A stretch of DNA of 35,249 bases. It comes from Candidatus Binataceae bacterium. Lineage in GTDB: Bacteria > Desulfobacterota > Binatia > Binatales > Binataceae. The notes below the pieces were generated by a model. The model saw only the letters and a list, made by a program, of their open reading frames with translations, ran no database searches and was not told the DNA's origin. Made by a program: the position numbers and the translations under genes. The stretch's first letter is position 1. Each line of letters begins with the position of its first letter. This document shows positions 8,008-16,684 of the stretch, piece after piece. Where the stretch lies: NCBI GenBank assembly GCA_015478645.1, contig JADMIL010000033.1, positions 1-35,249 of the forward strand, in the 5' to 3' direction.

Positions 8008-8778
8008 TTACTCGGCGAGCGGCGAGGCCAGCGTCAGCCCTGCATCGACCATAATCGTCTGCGCGGTGAGGTAGCCGGCCTCCGGCGCGCAGAGCAGGCA
8101 GGCGACCGCCGCGACCTCGTCGAGCTCGGGCGCCCGGCCAAGCGCGCTGCGCTCCGCCGTCGCCCGCATCACGCGCGCAAAGTCGTCGCCGAAATAGAGC
8201 CGCGACGAGTCGCTGTCGATCATCCCGAAGTTCACCCCATTGACCGTAATCGCGCGCGGCCCCAACTCGAAGGCGAAGTCGCGCACCAGCGCCTCGAGCG
8301 CCGCCTTGGCCGCGCCGAGCACGCCATGGCCGGGCAGGTAGCGCATCGAGTCGATCCCCGAGATCATCAGGATGCGCCCGCCGTCGCTCATCACTTTGCT
8401 CGCCGCCTGCACGGTCGCGACGAAGCCGCCCACGCTCAGGTTGAAGGTCCGCGTCAGGTTGTGCGGCTTGGCCGCGAGCAGCGGTTTGAAGGCGGTGGCG
8501 GCGGCGTTGAAGACAAGGATATCGAGCCGGCCCAGCGCGTCCGCCGTGCGCTCGATCAGGACGCGCGCCTCGGCGTCGATCTCCATGTCGGCCTTGACCA
8601 GGATCGATCGCGGGGCGAATGCGCGAATCTCTTCGAGCGTGGCCTGCGCGCTCGCCTCGTCGCGCCGGTAGTTGAGCGCGATGGTCGCGCCGCCGCGCGC
8701 CATCCGCATCGCGATCGCGCGGCCCAGTCCGCGTGTGCCGCCGGTGATTATCGCCACCTTGTCGTGAAAATCGATCAT
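8008..8778 (-). CDS. FabL-like SDR (enoyl-ACP reductase-type) with Tyr replaced by His
   Basis: A 256-residue SDR with TGGTRGLG at 12-19 and FNAAA at 90-94. The active-site region reads ISGIDSMRYLPGHGVLGAAKAALEAL. This matches the FabI/FabL arrangement, where the catalytic Tyr lies seven residues before the Lys. Lys158 is present, but position 151 is His. No YxxxK is available either, since Leu occupies that position. C-terminal features (GMIDSDS, LTAQTIMVDAG) also fit FabL-type proteins. It may be an altered reductase or a carrier-protein-binding relative. It lies 106 bp downstream of the lipoprotein gene in the same direction. Confidence 0.85.
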   Translation of the reverse strand: MIDFHDKVAIITGGTRGLGRAIAMRMARGGATIALNYRRDEASAQATLEEIRAFAPRSILVKADMEIDAEARVLIERTADALGRLDILVFNAAATAFKPLLAAKPHNLTRTFNLSVGGFVATVQAASKVMSDGGRILMISGIDSMRYLPGHGVLGAAKAALEALVRDFAFELGPRAITVNGVNFGMIDSDSSRLYFGDDFARVMRATAERSALGRAPELDEVAAVACLLCAPEAGYLTAQTIMVDAGLTLASPLAE

Positions 8779-8884
8779 GTCTTTGTGTCCCGCCCGCGGT
8801 GCTTTGTGCCCGAGCTTAGGCCAGTGCCCGCCCCGCGATCAATTCCGCCCGGTCTTTCTTACGGCACATCCCGAAGCGACATCA

Positions 8885-9277
8885 TTAAGGTGACATCGGC
8901 AGGTCGACCAGCGACGTCACCTTGATCCAGCCGCCGGGCGGAATTTCGATCGGCTTGACCCCGCCCGGGCCGTGCAACATGTAACGGCCGGGCTTCAGCG
9001 CGATGCGGAACTGGCCCGCGTGGGGCTCGACGCATTCGCCCTTGGCCACCTGCCGGCGATCGTTGGCGTCGTAGATCCAGACGCATTCGCCGACCACGCC
9101 CTCCGGGGCGCCACCCGCCACCCGCGCGCCCGACATCCCATAGACTCCCGAACCGCCGGATGCGGCGTTGGCCGGAATCGCCGGTGCCGATGCGGTCGCC
9201 GGAGGCGCCTTCGGCCCGCATCCGCAGACTACAATCATCGCCGCGGCAGCCGCGATCGCGAGATATTTTCGGCGCAT
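8885..9277 (-). CDS. Small lipoprotein with a C-terminal beta-sandwich
   Basis: A 130-residue protein starting MRRKYLAIAAAAAM, with a hydrophobic segment and a lipobox-like VCGC, so lipid attachment at the second cysteine is likely. An Ala/Pro/Ser/Gly-rich linker (about 22-55) precedes a compact beta-rich domain with GQFRIALKPGRYMLHGPGG. That pattern resembles carboxypeptidase-regulatory or transthyretin-like domains that carry short structural turns. The ATG at 9277 is preferred over the one at 9292 because GGAGG lies eight bases before it. It is divergent from the bactofilin gene. No specific function is recognised. Confidence 0.72.
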   Translation of the reverse strand: MRRKYLAIAAAAAMIVVCGCGPKAPPATASAPAIPANAASGGSGVYGMSGARVAGGAPEGVVGECVWIYDANDRRQVAKGECVEPHAGQFRIALKPGRYMLHGPGGVKPIEIPPGGWIKVTSLVDLPMSP

Positions 9278-9438
9278 TGCAATGGCCTCCATTCCCCTGT
9301 GGCATGCAACGATTACTCAAGGCTAACTGGCTGCAACGCGATTGGTTCCGGCCGCGGATCGCCGCCTGCGGCATCGATTGCCCCACGCCGGATTTCCGGT
9401 CATCATCGTCGCTCAAATCCAGATGGGGTGGGGGTTCA

Positions 9439-9786
9439 ATGGCTGTTCTCGACGATAGCGCTTTTCAGTCCCGCATCGGTAAAGGTACCAAGATTTCGGG
9501 CAAGATCACCTTCAAAGCGCCGGCCAAAATCGAAGGCGAGGCCGAAGGCGAAATCAGCGGCGATGAGATCGTTATCGCGCAGGGCGCGGTCGTCACCGCG
9601 CGCATCGCCGCGACCCGCGTCACGATCGCCGGTGCGGTCAGCGGCGAGATCATCGCGCGCGAACGCGTCGAGGTGCTCGCCACCGCGCGCCTGCGATGCA
9701 CCATCAGCACGCCGAGCCTGATCCTCAACGAGGGCGCGGTCTTCGACGGCGACTGCAAGATGCCGCGCGAGAAGGTCGCGGCCTGA
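9439..9786 (+). CDS. Bactofilin-family cytoskeletal protein
   Basis: A 115-residue DUF583 (bactofilin) protein. After a short tail (MAVLDDSAFQSRIGKGTK) it has the right-handed beta-helix rungs ISGKITFKAPAKIEGEAEGEI, EIVIAQGAVVTARI, RVTIAGAVSGEI and a closing LNEGAVFDGDCKM. Bactofilins polymerise into nucleotide-free filaments next to the membrane and scaffold cell-wall enzymes, stalks or chromosome-segregation proteins. The purine-rich GGGTGGGGGTTCA supports the start at 9439. No M23 peptidase, a frequent partner, is adjacent. It converges on the unknown gene at 9812, leaving only 25 bp between stops. Confidence 0.9.
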   Translation: MAVLDDSAFQSRIGKGTKISGKITFKAPAKIEGEAEGEISGDEIVIAQGAVVTARIAATRVTIAGAVSGEIIARERVEVLATARLRCTISTPSLILNEGAVFDGDCKMPREKVAA

Positions 9787-9811
9787 CCCGCGCGATCGGC
9801 GCGGCGTGCGC

Positions 9812-10420
9812 TTACGCGGCGCGCGGTGCGTCAAACCCGCTCAGGATCTTTTCCACGCCCCAGCCGTCGCGCACGCGCGTGATCCGTCCGTCGGCGTCGA
9901 GGTCAATTTCCTCCGTATCGCCCATCCGCGCTTCGTAAACCCAGCGCAGGCCCTGCTCGTCGCTCTGCCGGACGCTCTGCTTGAGCGCCGCGGCGACCAG
10001 GGTGTTCGGATCGATCATCGCGATGCGCCCGGTCCAGCGCGATTGTCCGCGCGCGCGGATATGTGCGATGAGCAGCGCGCGGAACAGGATCAGGTCCGCG
10101 TCGATCTCGCGAAACCGTCCGAGCTTGACCACCACTTCATTGTGACCCGCGACCGCGCTGACCCGGCCGCGCAACGCCTCGCCGTCGGCCTCGTAGGTGG
10201 CCGTGCGCGAAAACATCCCGCGGTGGTAGCGCACCGTCACGCGCGCGACCACGCCCGCCGTATCGAGCGCGGCGTCGACCTCGTGGCGATTGTCGCCGGT
10301 GGCCGTGCGGCGCACCCCGGTAATCAAGTCGGCGGTGCAGTTATCCTCCTCGATCGCGATCGCCGCACCCGCGCGCCGGATTTCGTAGCGATAACTGCCC
10401 GCCGCGATTAGCATCCGCAT
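9812..10420 (-). CDS. Conserved-looking protein of unknown function
   Basis: A 202-residue protein without signal peptide or membrane segments, Arg- and Ala-rich. The first half reads like alternating strands (YRYEIRRAGAAIAIEEDN, DLITGVRRTATGDNRHEVDAALD, VVARVTVRYHRGMFSRTATYEADG), compatible with a lipocalin-like or putative glycolipid-binding beta-barrel. The end, DTEEIDLDADGRITRVRDGWGVEKIL, resembles the final hairpin of DUF3108/DUF6134-like barrels. No family is identified with certainty. The reading frame is consistent with the GC-rich codon use of its neighbours. It converges with the bactofilin gene. Confidence 0.6.
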   Translation of the reverse strand: MRMLIAAGSYRYEIRRAGAAIAIEEDNCTADLITGVRRTATGDNRHEVDAALDTAGVVARVTVRYHRGMFSRTATYEADGEALRGRVSAVAGHNEVVVKLGRFREIDADLILFRALLIAHIRARGQSRWTGRIAMIDPNTLVAAALKQSVRQSDEQGLRWVYEARMGDTEEIDLDADGRITRVRDGWGVEKILSGFDAPRAA

Positions 10421-10968
10421 TCCCGAACGTGTTTATCGCCCAACGCGACGGCGGCACCCGCTAGCCGCATCAAGGTCGCGTCCGCGGCCGCGTGCGATCC
10501 CGATTTTCCGCACACCATCATGATGACCCGCAAGCTAGTCGCCCAAGCGGATTGCGACAAGGTCATCCGCCGGGCGAATGCTCGCGGGTCGGCGAGTGGG
10601 TTGAATTGAGAACGCGACTATGCTTGACAGAGAGATTATTGATCGCTTAAAGATAATCATAGGGAGTCAAGATAATAGATCTGCCAATAAATAGTTCAGC
10701 TTGAATAGGAATTTTCGAGTTTGAATAATTGCCGCGCCCAGCGCGTCAAAACCCGTAGCTGACGGCTATGGATGGCTTCAGCCGGTGTCTCGCCAAACCG
10801 CGTAGAGCAGTCACGCTGACCCGCTGGAGCGTGAAGCGGAACGAGGTAAAGGTCGCTATCGCTTGAATAGTCAAAATGATGATTAGTCACGTAGCGATAG
10901 TATAAGGGTTGCGCGAAAAGGCATCGGATGGTTTTCATTAACTGAACTGATCCGAACGGCTCTCTTAG
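10421..10968. other. Long intergenic region with AT-rich island
   Basis: No convincing gene over 548 bp. From about 10612 to 10735 the sequence turns sharply AT-rich against its GC-rich surroundings. It contains TTGACA at 10624, two GATAAT words and TTGAATA at 10701 and 10721 (and again at 10863). An inverted repeat CTATCGCT (10856-10863) and AGCGATAG (10893-10900) follows, 29 bp apart. A minus-strand frame of 80 codons (10938 to 10696) has no ribosome site and no recognisable product. The region could hold operators for the HTH gene at 11002 or the remains of an insertion. Confidence 0.5.
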
Positions 10969-11001
10969 ATGTTCGGGAATCCAAAAAGGAACAAATTTGA
11001 A

Positions 11002-11208
11002 ATGTTGGCCGACGCCAAAGTCCTCACCGTAAGCGAGCTCTCGGACTACCTCCGCGTGCATCGCTCAACCATCTATCGTCTGCTCAAGAAAGGCCAGCTC
11101 CCGGGCTTCAAGATCGGTAGCGATTGGCGCTTCAACGTCGAGGCGATCGACGAATGGCGGTTGCATCAGGGGGCCGCCCAGCTCGAAGAGCTGCGCAACG
11201 CCAACTGA
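11002..11208 (+). CDS. Excisionase/BldC-type helix-turn-helix protein, copy 1
   Basis: A 68-residue (79 if the ATG at 10969 is used) single-domain DNA-binding protein. KVLTVSELSDYLRVHRSTIYRLLKKGQLPGFKIGSDWRF is the MerR-like HTH_17 winged helix of phage excisionases and BldC regulators: helix-turn-helix, then the wing GFKIGSDWRF. A short acidic tail follows. AAGGA upstream of 11002 is the only ribosome-site candidate and is eleven bases away. A clear paralogue lies at 34324-34581. No integrase, phage or plasmid gene is near, so a regulatory role is more likely than excision. The AT-rich region upstream may be its target. Confidence 0.85.
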   Translation: MLADAKVLTVSELSDYLRVHRSTIYRLLKKGQLPGFKIGSDWRFNVEAIDEWRLHQGAAQLEELRNAN

Positions 11209-11312
11209 GTCAGCGCCGTGGCATGTGTCGCCGATCGCGCCCCCGGCGCATCGGCGGCGCGTGCCGCAGCGCCCCGTCGCGCCGGGGCGGGTACCAAAGC
11301 CGGTACGCCCGG

Positions 11313-13898
11313 TTAATCGCCGAGCATTCGGCGGCGCACCAGGACCTCACCCAGAATCAGCAGAATCACGATCGGCAGCAAAGTCGAATCGATCGACCGG
11401 TAGGTGACGATCGCGGCGCCCGTGCGCCGCAGCATCCGCGCAATCGGAGCGTCGAACGCGCCACCGGTATCGTTGGCGATTGCGCTCAGCAGGGCGACGT
11501 TGGGTGGGCGAATCCTGAGCTCGGCGGCCTGCGGCGATTCGAGCCCCGGCACCGCTATGCGATGCTCCAGAATCACCCGTTCGGTATCGCCCGCCTTGAT
11601 CATCAGTACCACGCTGTACTTTCCGCGCGGCAGCGGCGCCGATTCGCCGCGATAGAGGGTCGCTCCGACCTGGGTCATCGCGACGTCCACGGCATGCCCA
11701 TGGCCGCCGATCCGCGCAAACAGGTTGTTGACCGGGAACGAGTCGGCGGCGTCGGCTTCGATCGTCACTGAGCCGTCGGCGGCCTGGCTGGCCGCCAGCG
11801 TGAACGGTCCGGCGTCACCCGTGCGCGCGACCCAGCTCACCAGTTGCGACCAGAACTCGGCGTAGCGATCCCAGCGGATCCAGGCGATCGCGCCAATCGA
11901 ATCCGGATCGGCGACGAACACCGCGCTGCGCCCCAGCGCGTATTGCCAGGTCGCGAGCAGCGGCGTGGTCCGGGCGGGATTGTGAATCGTCAGCGGCACC
12001 GCGGCGTCATCCTTGAGCGCGGTCTCGGCGAAAAAATCGATCGGCGGCAGCTCGGCCGGCCCGATCCCGTTGAGGATCGAGCTATGGGTGCCGAGGTCGA
12101 CGCTGGAATGCTCGTGGCGCTTGAAGTTCTGCGCTTCGTGGGTCAGATGGACGAGCAGTTGCGGCAGCTTGGTGATGTCCTCGACGCGGTAGAAAATACC
12201 GCCGGTCGAGCTGGCGAAGTCCTGCAGCAGGCGCAGGTTCTCGAGGTCGGGGCCAATCCTGATGGTCGAGACGGGAATGCCTTCCCTGGCGTAGTCGGCC
12301 ATCAATTCGTCGTGATCGTGATATTGGCGGTTGGTGTCGCCGTCGGTCAGCAGGATCACTTCGCGCACCGGCAGTCCGGTGGCCAGGATCTCGCGCTCGG
12401 CGGTCTCGAGCGCGTCCTTGAAGTCGGTGCCCCCGCCCGGCTCGATCCGCGCGACGCGATTGACCAGGTCTGCGCGATCCTCCCCCAGCGGACGCATATG
12501 GCCGAGGACGTAGGGCTCCGAGTCGAACGCGATCACGCCCGCGTAGTCGGTATCGTCGAGCTGATTGAGCAGGGCGATCGCGGCCTGCTTGGCGTAGTGA
12601 ATTCGCTCGCCGTCGCGCACCGCCGGGAAGCGCGAGTTGTAGCTCATCGAATTGGATCGATCGATCAGCAGGTAGACCGCGACCGGCTCGCGCGTGGGCG
12701 GCGGCGGCTGCGGCACGAAATTGATCGGCAGCGTCCGCTCGAGCGCGCCGCCGTGGAATTGGTCGTCGCGCAGGCTGTCGCCGGTGACGATCAGGCCGCC
12801 GCCGTATACGCCGACGTAGGCGTTGAGCGCCTCCTGCACGGCCGGCGCGAGCGCCGCGTTGGCCACGTTGGCGACGATCACCGCCTGGTATTGCAGGTAA
12901 GCCAGCGGATTGTCGGGCAGGCCGCGCGGCGCCGCCGTCGCGATATCGTAGCCGCGCAGCGTCAGCGCCTTGACCAGGCTCTCGGGCGGCTTGCTCGAGA
13001 TCAGCAAGACGCGCGGCGGCGGCGCGACCGTGATACTGGTCTCGGCGCTCTGATCGACGCCGACCAGCGGCGGCGCCACCGCCACCTCGGCGCGCAACAG
13101 ATAAGCGCCCGGGCGATCGATCCGGTAGGGCAGCTCGAAGCGATTGAGCCCGGGCCTCAGTGTAACCTGCTGCCCGCCGAGCACCGCGCCGTCGGCCAAC
13201 AGCCGAATATGCGCGTCCACCGGATGGGCCGACTCGCTCTCGATATCGAGCCGCAGCGCGAAGCTGCTCGACGCATGGACCGTCGCGGGTGCGGCGAAGT
13301 CGGCCAGCGCGACGCGCGCGTCGGCTGAGGGTGGCGGCGCCGCGGTAAAGACGCGCACGCCGTCCTGATTCAGCGCCGGCACCTCGTCGCGCGCGCTGGC
13401 GGTGGTCTCGACGCCGTCGCTCAGGAGCACCAGGCGCTTTTCGTCGCTCTCGGCAAAGACGCCGTCGGCGGTGGTCAGGGCGCTGGCGATATCGGTCGCG
13501 CTCGAATCGACGGTGGCCGCGCCGAGCTTGAGCAGGCGGGGATCGTTGAGCGGCGCGAGCAATTGCGCGTCGCGCCCGAAACCAATCACCGCCATCTGGT
13601 CGCGATGGTCCATCGCGTGGCGGATTGCCGCGACCTGCCGGATCATCCAGGCCCGCTGATCGGGCGCGATCGACGCCGATTGGTCGAGTGCGACGATCAC
13701 CGACAGATGCCGCGCCGGCGCCTTGATCGGCACGCGCAGCCCGGCCAGCATCAGCACCAGCGCGGCGAACACGGCGATCCGGATAATCGTCGACAGCGTG
13801 CCTGCGAACCGCCGCCCGCCGCGCATCGCGATCAGCCCGGGCGCCGCCACCAGCGGCGCCGCCAACAGCAGCCACAGCAATACCGGCCGTTCAAACAT
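11313..13898 (-). CDS. Membrane protein with two VWA domains (BatA/Bat-type)
   Basis: An 861-residue protein. N-terminal hydrophobic segments (about 5-25 and 38-55) match the aerotolerance-regulator N domain. A first VWA domain begins VIVALDQSAS with a MIDAS D72-x-S-x-S. A CARDB/Ig-like domain follows (200-290), then a glutamine-amidotransferase-like fold (RVLLISSKPPESL through GLIVTGDSL). A second VWA begins VYLLIDRSNSMS with MIDAS D413-x-S-x-S. A late beta domain precedes a C-terminal membrane helix (LLPIVILLILGEVLV). Most of the chain is probably periplasmic. It is the last gene of the MoxR operon, overlapping the previous one by 8 bp. Confidence 0.88.
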   Translation of the reverse strand: MFERPVLLWLLLAAPLVAAPGLIAMRGGRRFAGTLSTIIRIAVFAALVLMLAGLRVPIKAPARHLSVIVALDQSASIAPDQRAWMIRQVAAIRHAMDHRDQMAVIGFGRDAQLLAPLNDPRLLKLGAATVDSSATDIASALTTADGVFAESDEKRLVLLSDGVETTASARDEVPALNQDGVRVFTAAPPPSADARVALADFAAPATVHASSSFALRLDIESESAHPVDAHIRLLADGAVLGGQQVTLRPGLNRFELPYRIDRPGAYLLRAEVAVAPPLVGVDQSAETSITVAPPPRVLLISSKPPESLVKALTLRGYDIATAAPRGLPDNPLAYLQYQAVIVANVANAALAPAVQEALNAYVGVYGGGLIVTGDSLRDDQFHGGALERTLPINFVPQPPPPTREPVAVYLLIDRSNSMSYNSRFPAVRDGERIHYAKQAAIALLNQLDDTDYAGVIAFDSEPYVLGHMRPLGEDRADLVNRVARIEPGGGTDFKDALETAEREILATGLPVREVILLTDGDTNRQYHDHDELMADYAREGIPVSTIRIGPDLENLRLLQDFASSTGGIFYRVEDITKLPQLLVHLTHEAQNFKRHEHSSVDLGTHSSILNGIGPAELPPIDFFAETALKDDAAVPLTIHNPARTTPLLATWQYALGRSAVFVADPDSIGAIAWIRWDRYAEFWSQLVSWVARTGDAGPFTLAASQAADGSVTIEADAADSFPVNNLFARIGGHGHAVDVAMTQVGATLYRGESAPLPRGKYSVVLMIKAGDTERVILEHRIAVPGLESPQAAELRIRPPNVALLSAIANDTGGAFDAPIARMLRRTGAAIVTYRSIDSTLLPIVILLILGEVLVRRRMLGD

Positions 13899-15759
13899 GG
13901 CTCACGCCCCAGCGCGCGGCGCGGCGTGCGAGCACGATCGATTCGATCAGCAGGGCGAGCAGCGCCAGCGCGATCAGCGGTATCGCGACCGGCTGCACGC
14001 TGAGTGTGTTGAGCACGGCGGGATTGGCCGGCACGGCGGCGGTTTGCGCTGCGTCCGCGGGCGCCGACAGGTCGGATTCGCCCGCGTCGAAATAGTTCGC
14101 CATCACGGTCACGTCACCGGCGGCTGTGGCGATCAGGTAGCGCCCCGCCTCGAGCGGCCGCAGTTGCACGCGGCCCCATTGGTCGGGCAGCGCGACGCGC
14201 GTGGCGCCGTCGGGCGCCGTGATCCGCGCGCTGGCAAAGGCCGGCACGCTGACCAGCGTGCCGGTCGCGACAATCCGCAGGCCCGGCGGCGCGACGATCT
14301 GTTTGAGCGTATCGACCACGGCGACCAGCGCGTCCATCCGATCGGGATCGAGCAGCAGATGGTTGCGCACGTCGAACGCGATCAGGCCGACGGCGCCGTC
14401 GGCCATCCGTCCGTTCGCGGCCAAGGCAAAGCTGTCGTGGTCGCCAATCCCGGCGCCGCGCGCCGTCGCCGTCATCCATCCGGGCAGATCGACGATCCGC
14501 GCGGGACCGAGCAGGACCGGCGCGCCGAGCGTCCCGGCGCCCGCGCGCTCCTGCATCTCGGCGACCGCGACCGACCCCGTCACCGGCAGCAGTTGCGGAA
14601 GGCGCGAGGTGAGCAGGTGCGGTTCGGGAAAGATCAGCAGGCGGGCGGCGGCGTCGATCCCCTCGACGCTGCAATCGTGCAGCACTGCGAGATCGTAATG
14701 GATCGCGCGATTGAAGGTTTTGGGTTGTGCCGGATCGCCCGCGGTGACCAGGTAGTTCGGATTGATCGCCAGTACGATACGCGCCAGGTCGTCGCGCGCG
14801 GCGGCGTCGGGCGAGAGTACCAGGGCCCGGGCCTGCGCGATACTCGGGGCCAGCGCCCAGCGCTGATTGTCGGCCGCGAGCGCGTCGGGCGTGACGATGC
14901 GCGCGTGGACCAGGCCGCCCGCCATCAGCGGCCCGAAGGGCACGACGATCGCGGCGCGCGGCTCGACGATCAAAGTCGAATGGAAGACTTCACGGCCGCC
15001 CGCTTCGATCACCAGTTCGCAGGGCTCGGGCCGCGGCGAGAAATTGCGCACCACCGCGCGCCCAACCGTGGAATGCGGCACGCCCGGATCGATCGAGACG
15101 ATCGCCAGATTGGCGGCCGGCGCGCCGACCTGGTGAAAATCGACCGCCGCGGCGAGTCCGGCCTCGCCGATCAGGCCGGCCGGTGGCGGCCGATCGGCAT
15201 ACAGCGTCACCGCGCCGGCGCCTCGGGCGCGCAGCAGCGCGGCGCGCAGCGCGGCCGGGCGCGTGGCGACGGCCGCCGGCGCGAGCGCGCCGATCGCGGC
15301 GCGGACCTCGTCGGGCCGCGCACTCGAGGGGCGCGTCGTCGCCGCTTCGAGCGCGTAGCCGATCACGCTGAAATGCGTGCCGGCGGGTGCCGCCGCGACG
15401 AGCGCATCCGCCGCCTGCTGGGCCGCGGCCAGGCGCGATTGGCCGCTCTCGCCGACCGCACCCATCCCGGCGCCGAGGTCAAAGATCAGCGCATGCTCGC
15501 GCGCGGTGCTGACCGGCACGCCGCGGCGCATATAGAGCCCGCCGAGCGTCAGCGTGAGCGCGGCCAGCGCGGCCGCCTCGAGCCAGAACATCAGGTCGAG
15601 CCGCAGCACGCGGCTTTTGGCGATCGGCGCGGCGACCTCCTCGAACAGCATCAGGCTGGAGACCTCGATAGTCGGGCGCGAACGCGAACGCAGATAGATC
15701 GCGACCAGCGCCGCGAGGCTCAGCGCGTAGAGCAGCTTGACTGGATCGAGAAAGCCCAC
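13891..15759 (-). CDS. BatA-like membrane protein with degenerate VWA MIDAS
   Basis: A 622-residue protein with the aerotolerance-regulator N-terminal helix pair (FLDPVKLLYALSLAALVAIYL and LMFWLEAAALAALTLTLGGLY). A VWA-like domain follows, in which the metal site reads D94-L-G-A-G rather than DxSxS, so ion binding is doubtful. After a long beta-rich periplasmic part a C-terminal helix (PLIALALLALLIESIVLA) ends the chain. The start is GTG at 15759, five bases after the DUF58 stop; the longer frame runs through that gene and is not real. It overlaps the double-VWA gene by 8 bp. The two large proteins could form a complex in which only one binds metal. Confidence 0.82.
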   Translation of the reverse strand: MGFLDPVKLLYALSLAALVAIYLRSRSRPTIEVSSLMLFEEVAAPIAKSRVLRLDLMFWLEAAALAALTLTLGGLYMRRGVPVSTAREHALIFDLGAGMGAVGESGQSRLAAAQQAADALVAAAPAGTHFSVIGYALEAATTRPSSARPDEVRAAIGALAPAAVATRPAALRAALLRARGAGAVTLYADRPPPAGLIGEAGLAAAVDFHQVGAPAANLAIVSIDPGVPHSTVGRAVVRNFSPRPEPCELVIEAGGREVFHSTLIVEPRAAIVVPFGPLMAGGLVHARIVTPDALAADNQRWALAPSIAQARALVLSPDAAARDDLARIVLAINPNYLVTAGDPAQPKTFNRAIHYDLAVLHDCSVEGIDAAARLLIFPEPHLLTSRLPQLLPVTGSVAVAEMQERAGAGTLGAPVLLGPARIVDLPGWMTATARGAGIGDHDSFALAANGRMADGAVGLIAFDVRNHLLLDPDRMDALVAVVDTLKQIVAPPGLRIVATGTLVSVPAFASARITAPDGATRVALPDQWGRVQLRPLEAGRYLIATAAGDVTVMANYFDAGESDLSAPADAAQTAAVPANPAVLNTLSVQPVAIPLIALALLALLIESIVLARRAARWGVSHV

Positions 15760-15764
15760 GATGC

Positions 15765-16670
15765 CTATGCGATCACGCCGAGGCGGGGGAATTCCCGCTT
15801 CATGATTTCGTCGAGATGCGAGGCGCCGAACGCGGTCGCGTACATGATGCCGCGCCGCCCGCAAAAGGCGCTGAGCGCGGCGCTGTGGGCCGCCGCGCGG
15901 GCCTGGCACGCGGCGCTCTCGCGCGGGCCAAAGCTCACGTCGCGCAGTTCGCCGGTCTCGCAATCGCGCACTCGGTAGACCCCCGCCGGATAGTCGCCGG
16001 TGCTCTCGCGATCGCCCATCACGTGCACGATTTTGACCTCGTGATGGGCCGCGAGCAGGCGGCCCAGCGCGTCTTCGTAATCGCCCGGACTGACCAGAAA
16101 ATCCGACAGCACGATGGTGATGCCCGGCGTGCGACGCTCCTTGAGCAGCTCGCCCACGGCCGCCGTCAGCCGCGTTTCGCCGCCGCATTCGAGCCCGGTC
16201 ACGAACGGCCGGAAGTCGACGTACGACTCGCGCCGGCGGCGAAACGGAGTGGTCGCCAGATGCGTGCCGCCGCGCCGCGCGGCAAACGCCGCCAGCCGCA
16301 CCGGATCGGTCTCGCTCATCCCGATGTACGCGAGGCCGGCGCCGAGCAGCAGCGCCAGGCCGAGCTTGTCGTCGTCGCCGGGGATCGCCATTGAGGCGCT
16401 GGCGTCGACCATCACGGTGATTTCAATCTGGCGGTCGGCGCGAAAGGTGCGGATGGTTAGCTGATCGTGGCGCGCGAGCGCGTTCCAATCCAAAAAGCGC
16501 AGATCGTCGCCCGCCGTATACGCCCGGAAATTCTCCGGCTCGATCCCGCCGCCCTGCGCCCGCCCGATCGTCCGCCGGCCCGCACGCTGCGATCGCGTGC
16601 GGCGCGTGCCGAGCATCAAGCCGTCGAGCTGACGCAGAAAATCGGGCTCGAATGCGCGGGTTGCCAGCAT
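15765..16670 (-). CDS. DUF58-family protein (MoxR partner)
   Basis: A 301-residue DUF58 protein. The family signature is clear at 42-67: IEPENFRAYTAGDD, LRFLDWNALAR. A VWA-like fold follows with ITVMVDASAS giving a MIDAS D89-x-S-x-S, then SDF and HVMGD strands. Members nearly always sit beside a MoxR AAA+ ATPase and VWA proteins. Here it starts 14 bp after the MoxR gene and ends 5 bp before the BatA-like gene. It has no membrane segment and is likely the cytoplasmic link between the ATPase and the membrane proteins. Confidence 0.93.
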   Translation of the reverse strand: MLATRAFEPDFLRQLDGLMLGTRRTRSQRAGRRTIGRAQGGGIEPENFRAYTAGDDLRFLDWNALARHDQLTIRTFRADRQIEITVMVDASASMAIPGDDDKLGLALLLGAGLAYIGMSETDPVRLAAFAARRGGTHLATTPFRRRRESYVDFRPFVTGLECGGETRLTAAVGELLKERRTPGITIVLSDFLVSPGDYEDALGRLLAAHHEVKIVHVMGDRESTGDYPAGVYRVRDCETGELRDVSFGPRESAACQARAAAHSAALSAFCGRRGIMYATAFGASHLDEIMKREFPRLGVIA

Positions 16671-16684
16671 CGGAGAAATCCCCT

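Noticed and set aside
10696..11061. Minus-strand frame of up to 121 codons (80 from the ATG at 10938)
   Set aside because: No ribosome site, overlaps the HTH gene antisense and has no family resemblance. The composition is not typical of a shadow, so it could deserve a homology search.
12082..13875. Second minus-strand frame of 597 codons over the double-VWA gene
   Set aside because: Arg/Ala-rich shadow of the true frame without motifs.
13723..15978. Plus-strand open frame of 751 codons across the BatA-like gene
   Set aside because: Antisense to a gene with clear domains; composition is Arg/Gly/Asp/His-rich as expected of a shadow frame in GC-rich DNA, with no recognisable domain.
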